From assembly GCF_907164915.1 (NCBI RefSeq), contig NC_061868.1, positions 32,888,439-32,952,438 of the forward strand: a DNA stretch of 64,000 nucleotides, in the 5' to 3' direction. Positions 24,641 to 35,377 of the stretch are shown here, in pieces; the first letter of the stretch is position 1; each line of letters begins with the position of its first letter. The position numbers and the translations under genes are program-made. This stretch comes from Impatiens glandulifera. Its lineage: Eukaryota; Streptophyta; Magnoliopsida; Ericales; Balsaminaceae. The notes beneath the pieces were generated by a model that worked only from the letters and a program-made list of their open reading frames with translations, was not told the DNA's origin and searched no databases.

Positions 24641-25160
24641 ATTAGGTTTGGACTTGGGCTTGATGTTTAGAGAAAGGAAGATTTTTAATTTAAAAAAATA
24701 TATAACTTCAATCTTTGTTTTTAAATATAATATAATGTTTAATTAATTTATTTTTAGTTAATATTATTTTTTATTAAATTAAATTAAATTTAAATAATAA
24801 TTAATTAAAAGACAGATGTTAATATTTTTTTTAATAATGATATAAAAAATTTAAAAATTATGTTATATAAAAAATAATAATTAAATTTTAATGTTAATAA
24901 AATTGTAAGTCAAATTTAATTTATAAAATTAAAATAGTGAAATAAAATATTTATAAATTTAAAAATAAAATATAAAATATAAAATATATTAAAATTTAGA
25001 ATAGTTAAATTATAATGTTTTAAAAAAATTTATATATAAAAAAGAATTAAAGGTATATGTATAAAGGTTGGGAAAAGTTTTTTTTTCTTTTAACTTTTAA
25101 CCACGCTTAATATGCGTTGGCATATAAGGGTGGTTGAAAGTAGGTTTTGTTGTAGTGACA

Positions 25161-26650
25161 CGTGCGCAATACGACTGCCAAGGAAGTATGGGATAAAATC
25201 ATCCAACTTAATGAGGGCAACGAGCGAACCAAGGAAAAACCATCATGGTGGCCACTTAGAAATTTGAAAATGTCAAGAAGCGCATCGGAGAAACCATGAA
25301 TGGGTTTGGTGTTCACTTCAAGAGTATCGTGAATGAACTTTCCCTTTTGGGAAAAACTTACGAAAAAAAGGAGACAATCGTCAAAGCGCTAAGAGCTCTT
25401 CCCAGCACTTGGGATGTCAAGACAATGGTGATGAGGGAATCCAGAAGTCTTCATAAGATGTAGTTGCACGATGTATTTAAAGATCTGAAAGCTTATGAGT
25501 TCGAGATGAACTCAAGAAATGAAGATGAGTCTTCAACTTCAAATGTGACCAAAGCTCTGGTGTCTGTTGTGGAACCAGCAGTCCCTGTACGTATAAAGTC
25601 AGCCAAATAGTTCAGCAAAGATGCAATGGCTATGCTCGCAAAGAAAATTGAAAGATTCATGAAGAAGAGTTAGCCACACTCATCCTACAACAACAACAAT
25701 GATTACAAGGCTCAGGTACGCTACTTCAACTGCAATGCTCTTGGTCTACAAGTCAGAATGTCGAAAGCCAAGAAGAGATGATAGAAAGCATGTCGATCAA
25801 AAGAATAAGGAAGATCAAAAATCATCCAACAAGGATTAAAAGGCAATGGTGGCACAGGAAAGTAGAGACAAATGGGCTTAAAGTGATTCAGAGTCAAGCG
25901 ATAGTGACGATAATGAAGTCAAATGATTAATGACCAACGAAGAAAAGGTATTTGATTTTGCCTTTGAAGAATTTACTCGAGACGATTTAATTACTTCACT
26001 TAATGACATGGAAATTGAGTACAAGAATCTATCCAAGCTCGTCTCAAACCAACCTACCAAAGTGAGTGATAGCACAATTGAACTATCCTCTAAGAATGAG
26101 AAGCTAAAGGAGACAGTTCAACTATTGACTGAGGAAAACGAAAGAACCAAGTATGTGATTGCTGCATGGACGAGATCTAGAGATGTTATCAATCAGATGA
26201 CAAGTCATCAAAGGCCTTCCAACTACAAGTTCGATCTAGGTTATGATAACAACAATCCAAGTACGTCATGCAAAGAGTTGAAACCCAAGAAAGGCAAGCT
26301 TCTTTTCATAAGTTTTGTCAAGGGTACATCAACCAACAATGAAGCAAGTCATAATTCAAATAAATTAGCAATTAAAAAGGAACTGATGTTTGTGGAGCCA
26401 ACCAATAAGTCATAATGGCTTAGTCCTCAGAGAAGGAAAGACAATCGACCGACTGGACATGAACATGAAAAAAGGCCAAAGAGATATCACCAAAACCCAC
26501 CTTCAGAACACGATGAATCGTTTAAAGGCAGACAGAGAGATGTCAAGCCTAATGCGAGTAGGGTTATCAAACTAACACCGGGAGATCTATAAGAATAATA
26601 CAATTATGGATCCCAGAGGATTGATTAACCGTAGACCCAATTAAATATGG
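25161..26650 (+). pseudogene. Copia A gag, C-terminal part
   Basis: Resumes after the CACTA TSD with AKEVWDKIIQLNEGNERTKE. A frameshift then leads to NVKKRIGETMNGFGVHFKS, VKALRALPSTWDVKTMVMRE, and LHDVFKDLKAYEFEMNSR. The zinc knuckle near 25715-25765 is damaged (RYFNCNALGL). The open piece 25930-26415 (DFAFEEFTRDDLI..., TEENERTKYVI) is the acidic, coiled-coil gag tail that element C also has. Several stops and frame changes show decay. Confidence 0.82.
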
Positions 26651-26699
26651 GTACCAAAGGTGTAAATAGTTCTATTTGCAGGGAAAATATGTTAACTTC

Positions 26700-27503
26700 T
26701 TGGATAAATCATAATGGTACTTGGACAGTGGATGTTCAAGGCACATGACCGGAAACATCAAACTTCTAACCAACATTGTAAGGAAATCTAGATCAACAGT
26801 CACATTCGGTGACAACTTCAAGGGTAAGATTATGGGCAAGGGTAAGATTGTCCATGGTAATCTAACCATAAATAATGTGCTACTTGTTGAAAATCTATGT
26901 TTCAATCTGCTTAGCATTATCCAAATGTGTGATATAGAATATACTATTGAATTTCATAGACAAACATGCATAGTCAAGGATTAACAAGGAAGTACCTTGT
27001 TGATAGGGCATAGGATATGAAATATTTATAAGGTTAACTGGAAAAATAAGCCAACTAACTATATTTGCATGATTTCTAAAAATGATCAAAAATGGCTTTG
27101 GCATAATAGAATAAATCATCTAAACTTTAAAACTATTAACACTATCTGCTCTACCGAACTAGTTGAAGGCATTCCTAAACTAACTTTTTCAAAGGATAAA
27201 ATATGTTTTGCATGTCAAATGGGTAAACAAATTAAATCAACTTTCAAAAGTAAAGGAAAAATTCAATCTGAAAGAAGTTTAGAATTGTTACATATGGATC
27301 TTTTCGGCCCAATTCAAATATTAAGCTTACGAGGAATGAAGTACACATTAGTAATTATTGATAACTATTCTAGATTTACATGGGTTATTTTATTACCATC
27401 AAAAGATCAAGCCACTCCTAATTTGATTAAAATGCTTAAAAGAGTACAAAACGAAAAATTAGTAAAATTTAATAAAATTAGAAGTGATAGGTACTAAGTT
27501 CAC
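26700..27503 (+). pseudogene. Copia A protease, GAG-pre-integrase and N-terminal integrase
   Basis: At about 26728 the protease active site reads YLDSGCSRHMTG (DSG triad). The GAG-pre-integrase block follows with WLWHNRINHLNFKTI, then the zinc-like CFACQMGKQIKS and the integrase core: LLHMDLFGPI (first Asp) and VIIDNYSRFTW, then KIRSDR. A stop and then the PIF/Harbinger-type insertion interrupt the frame at 27507. There is a frame change near 26985-27060. Confidence 0.85.
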
Positions 27504-27506
27504 TAA

Positions 27507-30043
27507 GGGTGTGTTTGATAACCCTGGAATTGGCATTAAAATTGGAATTGGAGGGTCCAATTCCAATTCTTATGTTTGTTAGACACTTTAATATTAAGAA
27601 TTGGAATTAGAATTAAAATTCCAATGAAATTCAATATAGTGTAATTTGATAGTTCTCAATTCCTATATTTTTAGGTCGGAATTGTAATTCCAAATTAACA
27701 CGTTTTTCATGTTTTTGACATGTTTAACACGTTTTTCACACATTAAACACGTTTTACACGTTTTTAACACGTTTTTTACACGTTTAACATATTTTCATAT
27801 TTTGGCACGTTTAATACGTTTTTGGCACGTTTAACACGTTTTTGACACATTTAACATGTTTTTCACGTCATTGACACGTCTAACACGTTTTTGACACGTT
27901 TAACATGATTTTCACGTTTTTAACACGTTTAACACGTTTTTGGCACGTTTAACACGTTTTTGTCACGTTTAGCATGTTTTTGACACGTTTAACACGTTTT
28001 GACACATTTAACACGTTTTTCACGTCCTTGACATGTTTAACACGTTTTTCACGTCTTTGACACGTTTAACACATTTTTGACACGTTTAACATGATTTTCA
28101 CATTTTTAACACATTTAACACGTTTTTGACACGTTTATCACGTTTTTTATATTTAGGCACATTTTGCACGTTTTAGCAGGTTTAACAAGTTTTTCACATA
28201 TTTAACGCATTTTTGACGCGTTTAACACGTTTTCACGTTTTTGACACATTTAACACGTTTTTTACGTTTTTGACATGTTTAACGCGTTTTCACGTTTTTG
28301 ACACATTTAACACGTTTTTTTTACGTTTTTCACACGTTTACCACATTTTTGACACGTTTTACATGTTTTTCACGTTTTGGCACGTTTAACAAGTTTTTCA
28401 CATATTTAACACGTTTTTGACACGTTTAACACATTTTCACATTTTTGACACATTCAACACATTTTTTTACGTTTTTGACATGTTTACCATATTTTTGACA
28501 TGTTTAACACGTTTTGGCACGTTTAACAAGTTTTTCACATATTAAAAACGTTTTTGACACGTTTAACACGTTTTCACGTTTTTGACATATTTAACACATT
28601 TTTTACGTTTTTGACACGTTTAATATGTTTTCACGTTTTTAACACATTTAACACTTTTTTTTACGTTTTTGACTCGTTTACCACATTTTTGACACGTTTA
28701 ACACGTTTTTCACGTTTTGGCATGTTTAACAAGTTTTTCACATGTTTGGAATGTTTAACACGTTTTTGACACATTTTCATGTTTTTAACACGTTTAAAAT
28801 GTTTTTAACACGTTTAACACGTTGTTGACACGTTCACATGTTTTTTACGTTTTTGACATGTTTGACACATTTTTAACACATTTAACATATTTTTGATACA
28901 TTTAACACGTTTTTACATTTTAGATAGGTTTAACACGTTTTAAACCTATCAAAACGTGTGAAAAACATGTGAAACATATTAAAAAGTCAAAAACATGTTA
29001 AATGTTCCAAAAATGTGAAAAACGTGTGAAAAAACGTGAAAACGTGTGAAAACGTGAAAATGTGTGAAAACGTATAAAAACGTGTTAAAACGTGTGAAAA
29101 CGTGTTAAAACGGGTGAAAACGTGTAAAAAATATGAAAGATGTGTGAAAAACGTGAAAAACGTGTAAAAAACATGAAAACGTTTGAAAACGTGTTAAGAC
29201 GTTTTAAAACGTGTGAAAAACGTGAAAAACGTGTAAAAACGTGAAAAACGTGTTAAAACGTGTGAAAAATGTGAAAACGTGAAAAACGTGTGAAAAACGT
29301 GTGAAAACGTGAAAAACATGTAAAACGTGAAAAACGTGTTAATATGTGTGAAAAATGTAAAAACGTGAAAAACGTGTGAAAACGTGTGAAAACGTGAAGA
29401 ATGTGTGAAAAATGTGTAAAAAACGTGAAAATGTGTTATAATGTGTGAAAAACGTGAAACGTGTTAAAACGTGTAAAAAAAACGTGAAAACGTGTGAAAA
29501 TGTGTAAAAAAACGTGTTAAAACGTGGAAAACGTGTTAAAACGTGTGAAAAACGTGAAAATGTGAAAAACTTGTGAAAAACGTGAAAAACATGTGAAAAA
29601 CGTGAAAATGTGAAAAACGTATGAAAAACGTGTTAAAACGTGTGAAAAACATGTTAAAACGTGTGAAAAACGTGTTAAAACGTGTGAAAAACGTGAAAAC
29701 GTGTGAAAAATGTGGAAAACGTACTAAAACGTGTGAAAAACATGAAAAACGTGTGAAAATGTGAAAAAAATGTCAAAAACGTATTAAACGTGCCAAAACG
29801 TGAAAACATATTTTAAAAGTTAACATTTTGAACCGATATTTTATTTTACAAACATTGGAATTAGAATTGAATTACAATTCTATCATTTTCCCAAACATAA
29901 GAATTGGAATTGAATTACAATTCTATCATTTTTCCAAACATATGAATTGAATTGTAATTCAAAGCCAATTCTCATGGAATTGGAATTAGAATTCCAATGC
30001 CAATGCCAATTCCAATTCCAATTCCCCCTCAACAAACACACCC
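27507..30043. mobile_element. PIF/Harbinger-type (Tourist-like) element with a giant inverted CACGTTTT array
   Basis: Inverted ends gggtgtgtttg are flanked by the 3-bp duplication TAA (27504-27506 and 30044-30046), the TWA target typical of PIF/Harbinger. Length is 2537 bp. Inside the ends are inverted blocks rich in ggaattgg/ccaattcc. The centre is two opposed arrays: 27690-28940 (acacgtttttg, tttaacacg) and 28940-29800 (cgtgtgaaaaacgtgaaaa). These could fold into a hairpin of nearly the whole element. No transposase ORF is present. It splits the integrase of copia element A, and coding sense resumes after the TSD. Confidence 0.85.
27690..29805. repeat. Inverted tandem arrays of ACGT-core decamers
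   Basis: The left arm repeats roughly 10-bp units (acacgttttt, gacacgttta) more than 100 times. The right arm repeats the complement (aaaaacgtgt, gaaaacgtga). The switch occurs at about 28940 (ttttaaacctatcaaaacgtg). Open frames within it are products of the repeat. Confidence 0.9.
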
Positions 30044-30046
30044 TAA

Positions 30047-30664
30047 TAGAACTTTGTCTTTCTACCTTGAGTAATTTGGAATTAGATACGAGTTGTCTAG
30101 TGCCAGAACTCCACAGCAAAATGGTTTGGCTGAAAGGAGAAACAGAACTCTAAAGGAGGCAGCTAGATCAATGATAGCTCACTCCGGTGTAGCTCAAAGA
30201 CTTTGAGAAGAGGCTATCAACATAGCATGTCATACTCAAAATCGATAATGATAAACAAAATATTTAATAAAACGCCTTATGAAATTTATTATGGTAAAAC
30301 TCCAAACCTTAAATACTTTAGGATTTTTGGATGCAAATGCTACATTCATAATTATGGTAAAAATTATTTGATCGCTTTTGAAGCCAAATCTGATGTAGGC
30401 ATTATGTTAGGATATTATTATATCAGCAAATCATATAGAGTATACAATAAACAAACTCTAACTGTTGAAGAATCATCCCATGTTTTGTTTGATGAATCTG
30501 TTGAAAGTAATACCCATATATCCATTGACTTGTCTAATAGAATGGAGAATATCAATCTCCAATCTGATAGTGATGATGAAGTTATAGTGGTCAACCGAAA
30601 CATTACTCCTGACCAAGCAGCTGAAAATGTTGAAGCTCAACAAAATCAGACCACAACTCAATAG
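30047..30664 (+). pseudogene. Copia A integrase, C-terminal part
   Basis: After the TAA duplication the reading resumes: GIRYELSSARTPQQNGLAE (the catalytic Glu block), then RNRTLKEAARSMIAHSG. It continues in another frame from about 30240 with KTPYEIYYGKTPNLKYFRIF, GCKCYIHNYGKNYL and GIMLGYYYISKSYRVYN. Several stops interrupt it. It is collinear with element C 39370-39840. Confidence 0.85.
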
Positions 30665-30889
30665 ACAGATAATAGTCTAGGTAACAATGAGCATACCGGT
30701 CGGTCATATGTTGATTAATTAACCAATCAAATAAATCTCAACCAAATAATTGGTCGGTCAGAGAGTGTTTCAGAACCAAACTTCAAATGGAACAGAAATC
30801 ATCCTTCAGAGCTAGTAATAGGTGACCCTTCTACGACTATTAGGACCAGAAATCAACTATTAGAAGAAAATGCAAATTCTGCTTTCATC

Positions 30890-32425
30890 TCCAAAGTTGA
30901 ACCTAAGAAGGTTAACGATGCATTACTTGATCCAGATTGGATCCTAGTAATGCAAGAGGAACTAAACTAGTTTGAAAGAAACGAAGTATGACATCTAGTT
31001 CCAAGACCAGCTAATCAATCTGTCATTGGAACTAGATGGGTCTTTCGAAATAAACTCAATGGAGATGGTTTGGTCATGAGGAACAAGGCTAGACTAGTGG
31101 CCCAAGGCTATAAACAGGAGGAAGAAATTGACTTTGAGGAGTCATTTGCTAATGTTTCCAGACTTGAGACTATTAGAATATTTCTAGCGTTTGTTGCTTT
31201 CAAAAATTTCAAAGTTTTTCAAATGGATGTTAAGAGTACTTTCCTTAACCGTATAATCAATGAAGAAGTCTTTGTTGAACTACCCTTGGGATTTAAGAAT
31301 CCTACATTGATTAGTCATGTTTATAGATTGGATAAAGCACTTTATGGTCTTAAACAAGCTCCTAGAGCATGGTATGATACTCTTACAAAGTTCTTATTTG
31401 ATCATGATTTTACTAGAGGATCTTTAGACAAGACATTATTTAAATTTGAGAAAAACGATCATGTTTTACTTGTACAAATTTATGTGGATGATATTATATT
31501 TGGGTCAACTAACCCCAAACTGTGTGAGAAATTCTCTAAGTTAATGACTGATAAGTTTGAGATGAGCATGATGGGGGAACTAAGTTTCTTCTTGGGCCTT
31601 CAAGTTCGTCAACTTGAAGGAGGCACATATATTAACCAGGAAAAGTACACAAAGGAGTTTCTCAAAAAGTTCAGCATGGAAAACTGCTCTGCTACTTCAA
31701 CTCCAATGAGTACATAAGTCAAACTTGAGAAGGATGAAGATGGTCAAAGCGTTGATATAACCGCCTATCGTGGGATAATTCGATCTCTGTTCTACCTAAC
31801 AACAAGTAGGCCAGACATCTTATTCGTTGTTGGAGTTTATGGAAGATTACAGGCTAATCCTAAACAATCTCATTATGTAGCTGCTAAAAGAATCTTAAAA
31901 TATCTCAAAGATACTCAAAATGTGGGACTGTGGTATACGAAGGATTCCAGTTTCAATTTGATTAGTTATTCTGATGTAGATTACGCAGATTGCAAAGTGG
32001 ATAGAAAAAGTACAAGTGGAACTTGTCAATTACTTGGGGATAGACTTGTTTCATGACACAACAAGAAGCAAACCTCAATAGCTACCTCCACAACTTAACC
32101 AGAATACCTCGTTACAAGAAGTTGTTGTGCCCAACTGCTCTGGATTCAACAACAGTTGAGAGACTTCGGTATCGAGGATGTGGAGTCCCCAATCTTTTGT
32201 GATAACACCAGCGCGATTGCCATAACAAATAATCCGGTGTTGCACTCAAGGACCAAGTAAATTGACATAAGACACAATTTCATTCGAGATCATGTGACGT
32301 AGAAACATATTCGGTTGAAATATGTCTTAACCGATCAACAAGTGGCTGATATATTTACCAAGTCACTACAAGAGACTAAGTTTTCTTACTTTAAAAATAT
32401 TTTGGGTCTTGCAGATATTAACTAA
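30890..32425 (+). pseudogene. Copia A reverse transcriptase and RNase H
   Basis: The RT contains [61 protein letters not shown] and the intact catalytic YVDDIIFGS (about 31480). RNase H reads LISYSDVDYADCKVDRKSTS, then QLLWIQQQLRDFG, FCDNTSAIAITNNPVLHSRT and VADIFTKSLQETKF. Stops occur near 31715, 32055, 32095, 32260 and 32299, so no active enzyme can be made. It is the best-preserved part of element A and close in sequence to element C. Confidence 0.9.
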
Positions 32426-33139
32426 ACGTTTCTAAAAGTGCGGCATGCATTCAGGGAGAACTTCCCTCGTTTTCAAAAAGGATTCATACAACATTTGTTT
32501 TCATGAAAAAATGGGCATGTTTTAAGGGAGAAACCCTTGCTTCTCAAAAACACATTCATTGCATTTGTTTTCATGAGAAACCAAGCATATTTTCTGGGAG
32601 AAGCTATCGCTTCTCAAAATGTCTCAATTGAATAAAATTTTAATTTCGGTATTTTCTCAAACTGGTCGTTTTTCAGGATTTTTGGTTTTAAAATTTCCCA
32701 CTTGCATAAATATAGAGGAAAAACAATCTTAAGCAGATAAAACCATACGATTTTCCCCTTTTGAAATTGATAAAGATCATTCAATCGAGATACATGTAAA
32801 ACAAACCGGACAGTTCAAGCAATCTGGAGCTTAAGCCGACCAGTCATTTTAAGTTTGAACAAATACAGCCCGGCTCAGTTTTCTTCAAAATAAATGACCG
32901 GTCCCTTGAGTAAAGGACATGCAGAAAACTATTCGGTTATTTATATGAATATTTTGATCGTATCATCTTCAATGACAAAATGAGAAAGTTGTCTTAATTA
33001 ATTTCATATGCTTTTACTTCTTCTACAATATTAAAAAGGTTAAACCTCTAGTAACGTGAAGACTTATGTCTCTCAACGTTCACATTTATGATCAACATAA
33101 CACACTTGTAACGGTTAGTTTCTCTTGACCAATAGACTT

Positions 33140-34843
33140 TGTTGGGTCAAATTATTTCGACTAAGTGTCAAAGTATTTTGACCATTGGAATTTTGATGAA
33201 GAGTGCGTATAAAACTTAATTTATGCCGTCTAATCGTTTTTGGTGCTGGTGTATCGAAAACATGTTATATTGGACTAAGTCTAAATGAGGTTCATTAGAC
33301 TGATTGACCATTAAATGCATTGTAGTTAGACGTGCAGTCTAACAGATACGTAGTTAGACGTGCAGTCTAACAAATACGTAGTTAGACGCGTAGTCTAATA
33401 GATACGTAGTTAGACGTGCAGTTTAACAGATACGTAGTTAGACGTGCAGTTTAACAAATACGTAGTTAGACGTACAATCTAACAGATACGTAGTTAGACG
33501 TACAGTCTAACAGATACGTAGTTAGACGTGTAGTCTAACAGATATGTTGTTAGACATGTAGTTTAACAGATACGCAGTTAGACGTGTAGTCTAACGTATG
33601 AGAGTTAGACGTGTAGTCTAACTCCTTCAGATTAGTCTGAAGGGATGCGTAGTTAAACGTGCAGTCTAACATATGAGAGTTAGACGTGTAGTCTAACTCT
33701 TTCAGATTAGTCTAAAGGAATGCGCAGTTAGACGTGCAGTCTAACGTATGAGAGTTAGACGTGCAGTCTAACTCCTTTAGATTAGTCTGAAGGGATGCGT
33801 AGTTAAACGTGCAGTCTAACGTATGAGAGTTAGACGTGCAGTCTAATCCTTCAGATTAGTCTGAAAGGAACTGTAATTAGACGGGTCGTCTAATCCCATT
33901 AGACCAGGTGGTCTAATGGAACTTGTTATTAGACGTGGGCGTCTAATTTCATTAGACGAGGTCGTCTAAGTGAAATACGTCTAATGCCATGTTTAAAGCA
34001 GTTACTTGAAGCTAGCACACGTCTACCCACATTCAACTAGTTGTACGCTACTCTTGCTCCACTTTACAGTGAAGATCAGTACAACAGCCAGTTGAACCAA
34101 TTTATTAATATCACGTAAGCAAATATTCTTCCCACTACTTGTGTTTGCTGGAATATCCTAGAAGAATATTTGGCACACAACCAGATTGGTACGGCCACGA
34201 TCCTTGTGCTCAGAGTTTGTTGTGTACTATGGAGGCGTTCCAATGTTAGCTCAACACGTGTCATTATGGAAGATTCGACCGTTGGTACCTGCTCCCTATT
34301 TAAAGATCTTCAAGGACAATGGAAGAACTATCGATCGAACGACGGATACAATTGTTGAACACTGAAAAATACGCGTACGAGAGATCTACAATCTTAAGAA
34401 CTACTTTCTTGCTTTACTTTGTGTTTAACAAGAGATAGTTAGAATGAAAGCATTGTTTTAGCTGAGAGTTATACTTCATCATATTGTAAGTTGAACAGAT
34501 TCTATTCTGTTCAGCATTGAGCTAATCGTGCGACTGTATTTGATTCTAAGAAAGTTATAGTGAATCCTTCTGGTGGTTGGAAGAAGGGGTGACGTAGGAG
34601 AGTTTGCTCTGAACATCCATAAACAAACTGCTGTGTCATTTACATTATGTCATCTTCTCATTCTTGGTTTTTAGCTTCAAACCGAAGCAAACGTTTCCGC
34701 ACTTGAATCGTTCAAGAGTTTGCAAGGCTTTGTGCAGAATAGAAAGTGATTTAAATCCTTAATAGGATTTCTATCAAATCGTTTTTGCGAAGCCGACATC
34801 AAAAGTCAGACCCCCGTCTCTATTTGTGTTATCGATCCTATCA
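33140..34843 (+). mobile_element. Solo LTR of copia family B
   Basis: It begins TGTTGGG and ends cctatca, flanked by gactt (33135-33139) and gactc (34844-34848), a near-perfect 5-bp target-site duplication. There is no PBS or PPT on either side, so it is a solo LTR left by LTR-LTR recombination. It shares the ggggtgacgtaggagagttt...aacatccataaa segment and the 3' region with the LTR of element D on the minus strand at 61542-61852. A TATA-like ctatttaaag lies near 34297. It sits between the pol and ORF3 parts of element A. Confidence 0.85.
33323..33990. repeat. Array of about 25 short hairpins in solo LTR B
   Basis: 28-bp units contain the palindrome GTTAGAC-GTGCA-GTCTAAC (about 17 copies). 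From about 33620 these alternate with CCTTCAGA-TTAG-TCTGAAGG. The end has ATTAGACG-GGT-CGTCTAAT, CATTAGACC-AGGT-GGTCTAATG and ATTAGACG-TGGG-CGTCTAAT. Arm sequences differ between hairpins but stay complementary. Confidence 0.9.
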
Positions 34844-34983
34844 GACTCTAAGATGAATCTTAAGTGATAACTTCCCCTTATTTAAAGATGTATTCTTTAA
34901 GAATAGTTCACACAATAAATCCATTCAGATCTATCTAAGCGAATATAAGGTCTAGAACACTTTCTCATAAACTAACAGCTTTT

Positions 34984-35199
34984 CCTTCCTTCACAAATCT
35001 AGAAATCGATCCAACTTCTGTCCGCAACACCTTAATCATCGAGTTTGATTTCGTTCTGTCTATTGAAGACGAAGAAGTGCTTGAGTTGTTCCAATCTCTA
35101 GAGAGCTATGGGTTAAGAAAGTTTCTCGAAGGGTCTCTATTGATTCATGAAGAAGCAGTTTTTGAATTTTTAGAAAACGCTAAAGTCATTGATAATTTC
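34984..35199 (+). pseudogene. ORF3 N-terminal fragment (copia A or an adjoining copy)
   Basis: Reads EFDFVLSIEDEEVLELFQSL, ESYGLRKFLEGSLLIHEEAV and FEFLENAKVID before it is cut at 35199 by the PPT/LTR units. It is clearly homologous to ORF3 of element C (IYQYEDHDIKEMFLAIERSG, GLRKFLENRFIIDY, VNEFFETAKEV). Its function is unknown. It lies where ORF3 should lie, between pol and the 3' LTR. Confidence 0.7.
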
Positions 35200-35377
35200 T
35201 GTTAAAAAAATTAAGCAAGTTAATTTTTAAACCGGCCACACATTACAATTTTTGAATATTTATTCTAAATAATCAAAAAGAGAGAAATTGTTAGAAAAAT
35301 TAAGTAAGTTAATTTTTAAACCGGCCACACATTACAATTTTTGAATATTTATTCTGAATAATCAAAAAGGGGGAAAT
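35200..35377 (+). repeat. 89-bp tandem PPT/LTR-start units before LTR C
   Basis: TGTTA starts occur at 35200, 35289 and 35378, exactly 89 bp apart; the last is the true LTR C. Each unit holds taagyaagttaatttttaaaccggccacac, an AT-rich spacer, and a purine tract (aaaaagagagaaat, aaaaagggggaaat). Confidence 0.88.

Larger units (their letters stand above)
20237..25157. mobile_element. CACTA (En/Spm) element, complete ends, carrying captured gene pieces
   Basis: Ends are CACTACAACAAAA at 20237 and TTTTGTTGTAGTG at 25145-25157, flanked by the 3-bp duplication ACA (20234-20236 and 25158-25160). Length is 4921 bp. Subterminal regions carry repeated AAGCGTCG/CGACGCTT and AACGCATATTAAGCG-type motifs. 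The insertion splits the gag of copia element A and the gag sense resumes exactly after the TSD. There is no transposase ORF. The interior holds MLO-like and Sel1-like gene pieces on the minus strand, with introns and splice sites. About 24640-25080 is very AT-rich. It is non-autonomous and younger than the copia host. Confidence 0.92.
18420..35199 (+). mobile_element. Sirevirus-like Ty1/copia element A, with three nested insertions
   Basis: Order on the + strand is LTR (18420-19957), PBS, gag, protease, integrase, RT, RNase H and an ORF3 fragment ending at 35199. Three insertions interrupt it: CACTA at 20237-25157, a PIF/Harbinger-type element at 27507-30043, and a solo LTR at 33140-34843. 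Removing these restores collinearity with element C. No matching 3' LTR of the A type is present. The ORF3 fragment could instead belong to a C-type element whose 3' LTR is at 35378. All frames are decayed. Confidence 0.78.

Noticed and set aside
28554..28769. ORF with repeated Thr-Phe-Leu-Thr-Arg pattern
   Set aside because: It is a product of the CACGTTTT array, not a gene.
33323..33990. CRISPR-like regular repeats
   Set aside because: The repeats lie inside a plant LTR with TSDs. The spacers are repeats themselves, and no cas genes exist in this eukaryotic sequence.
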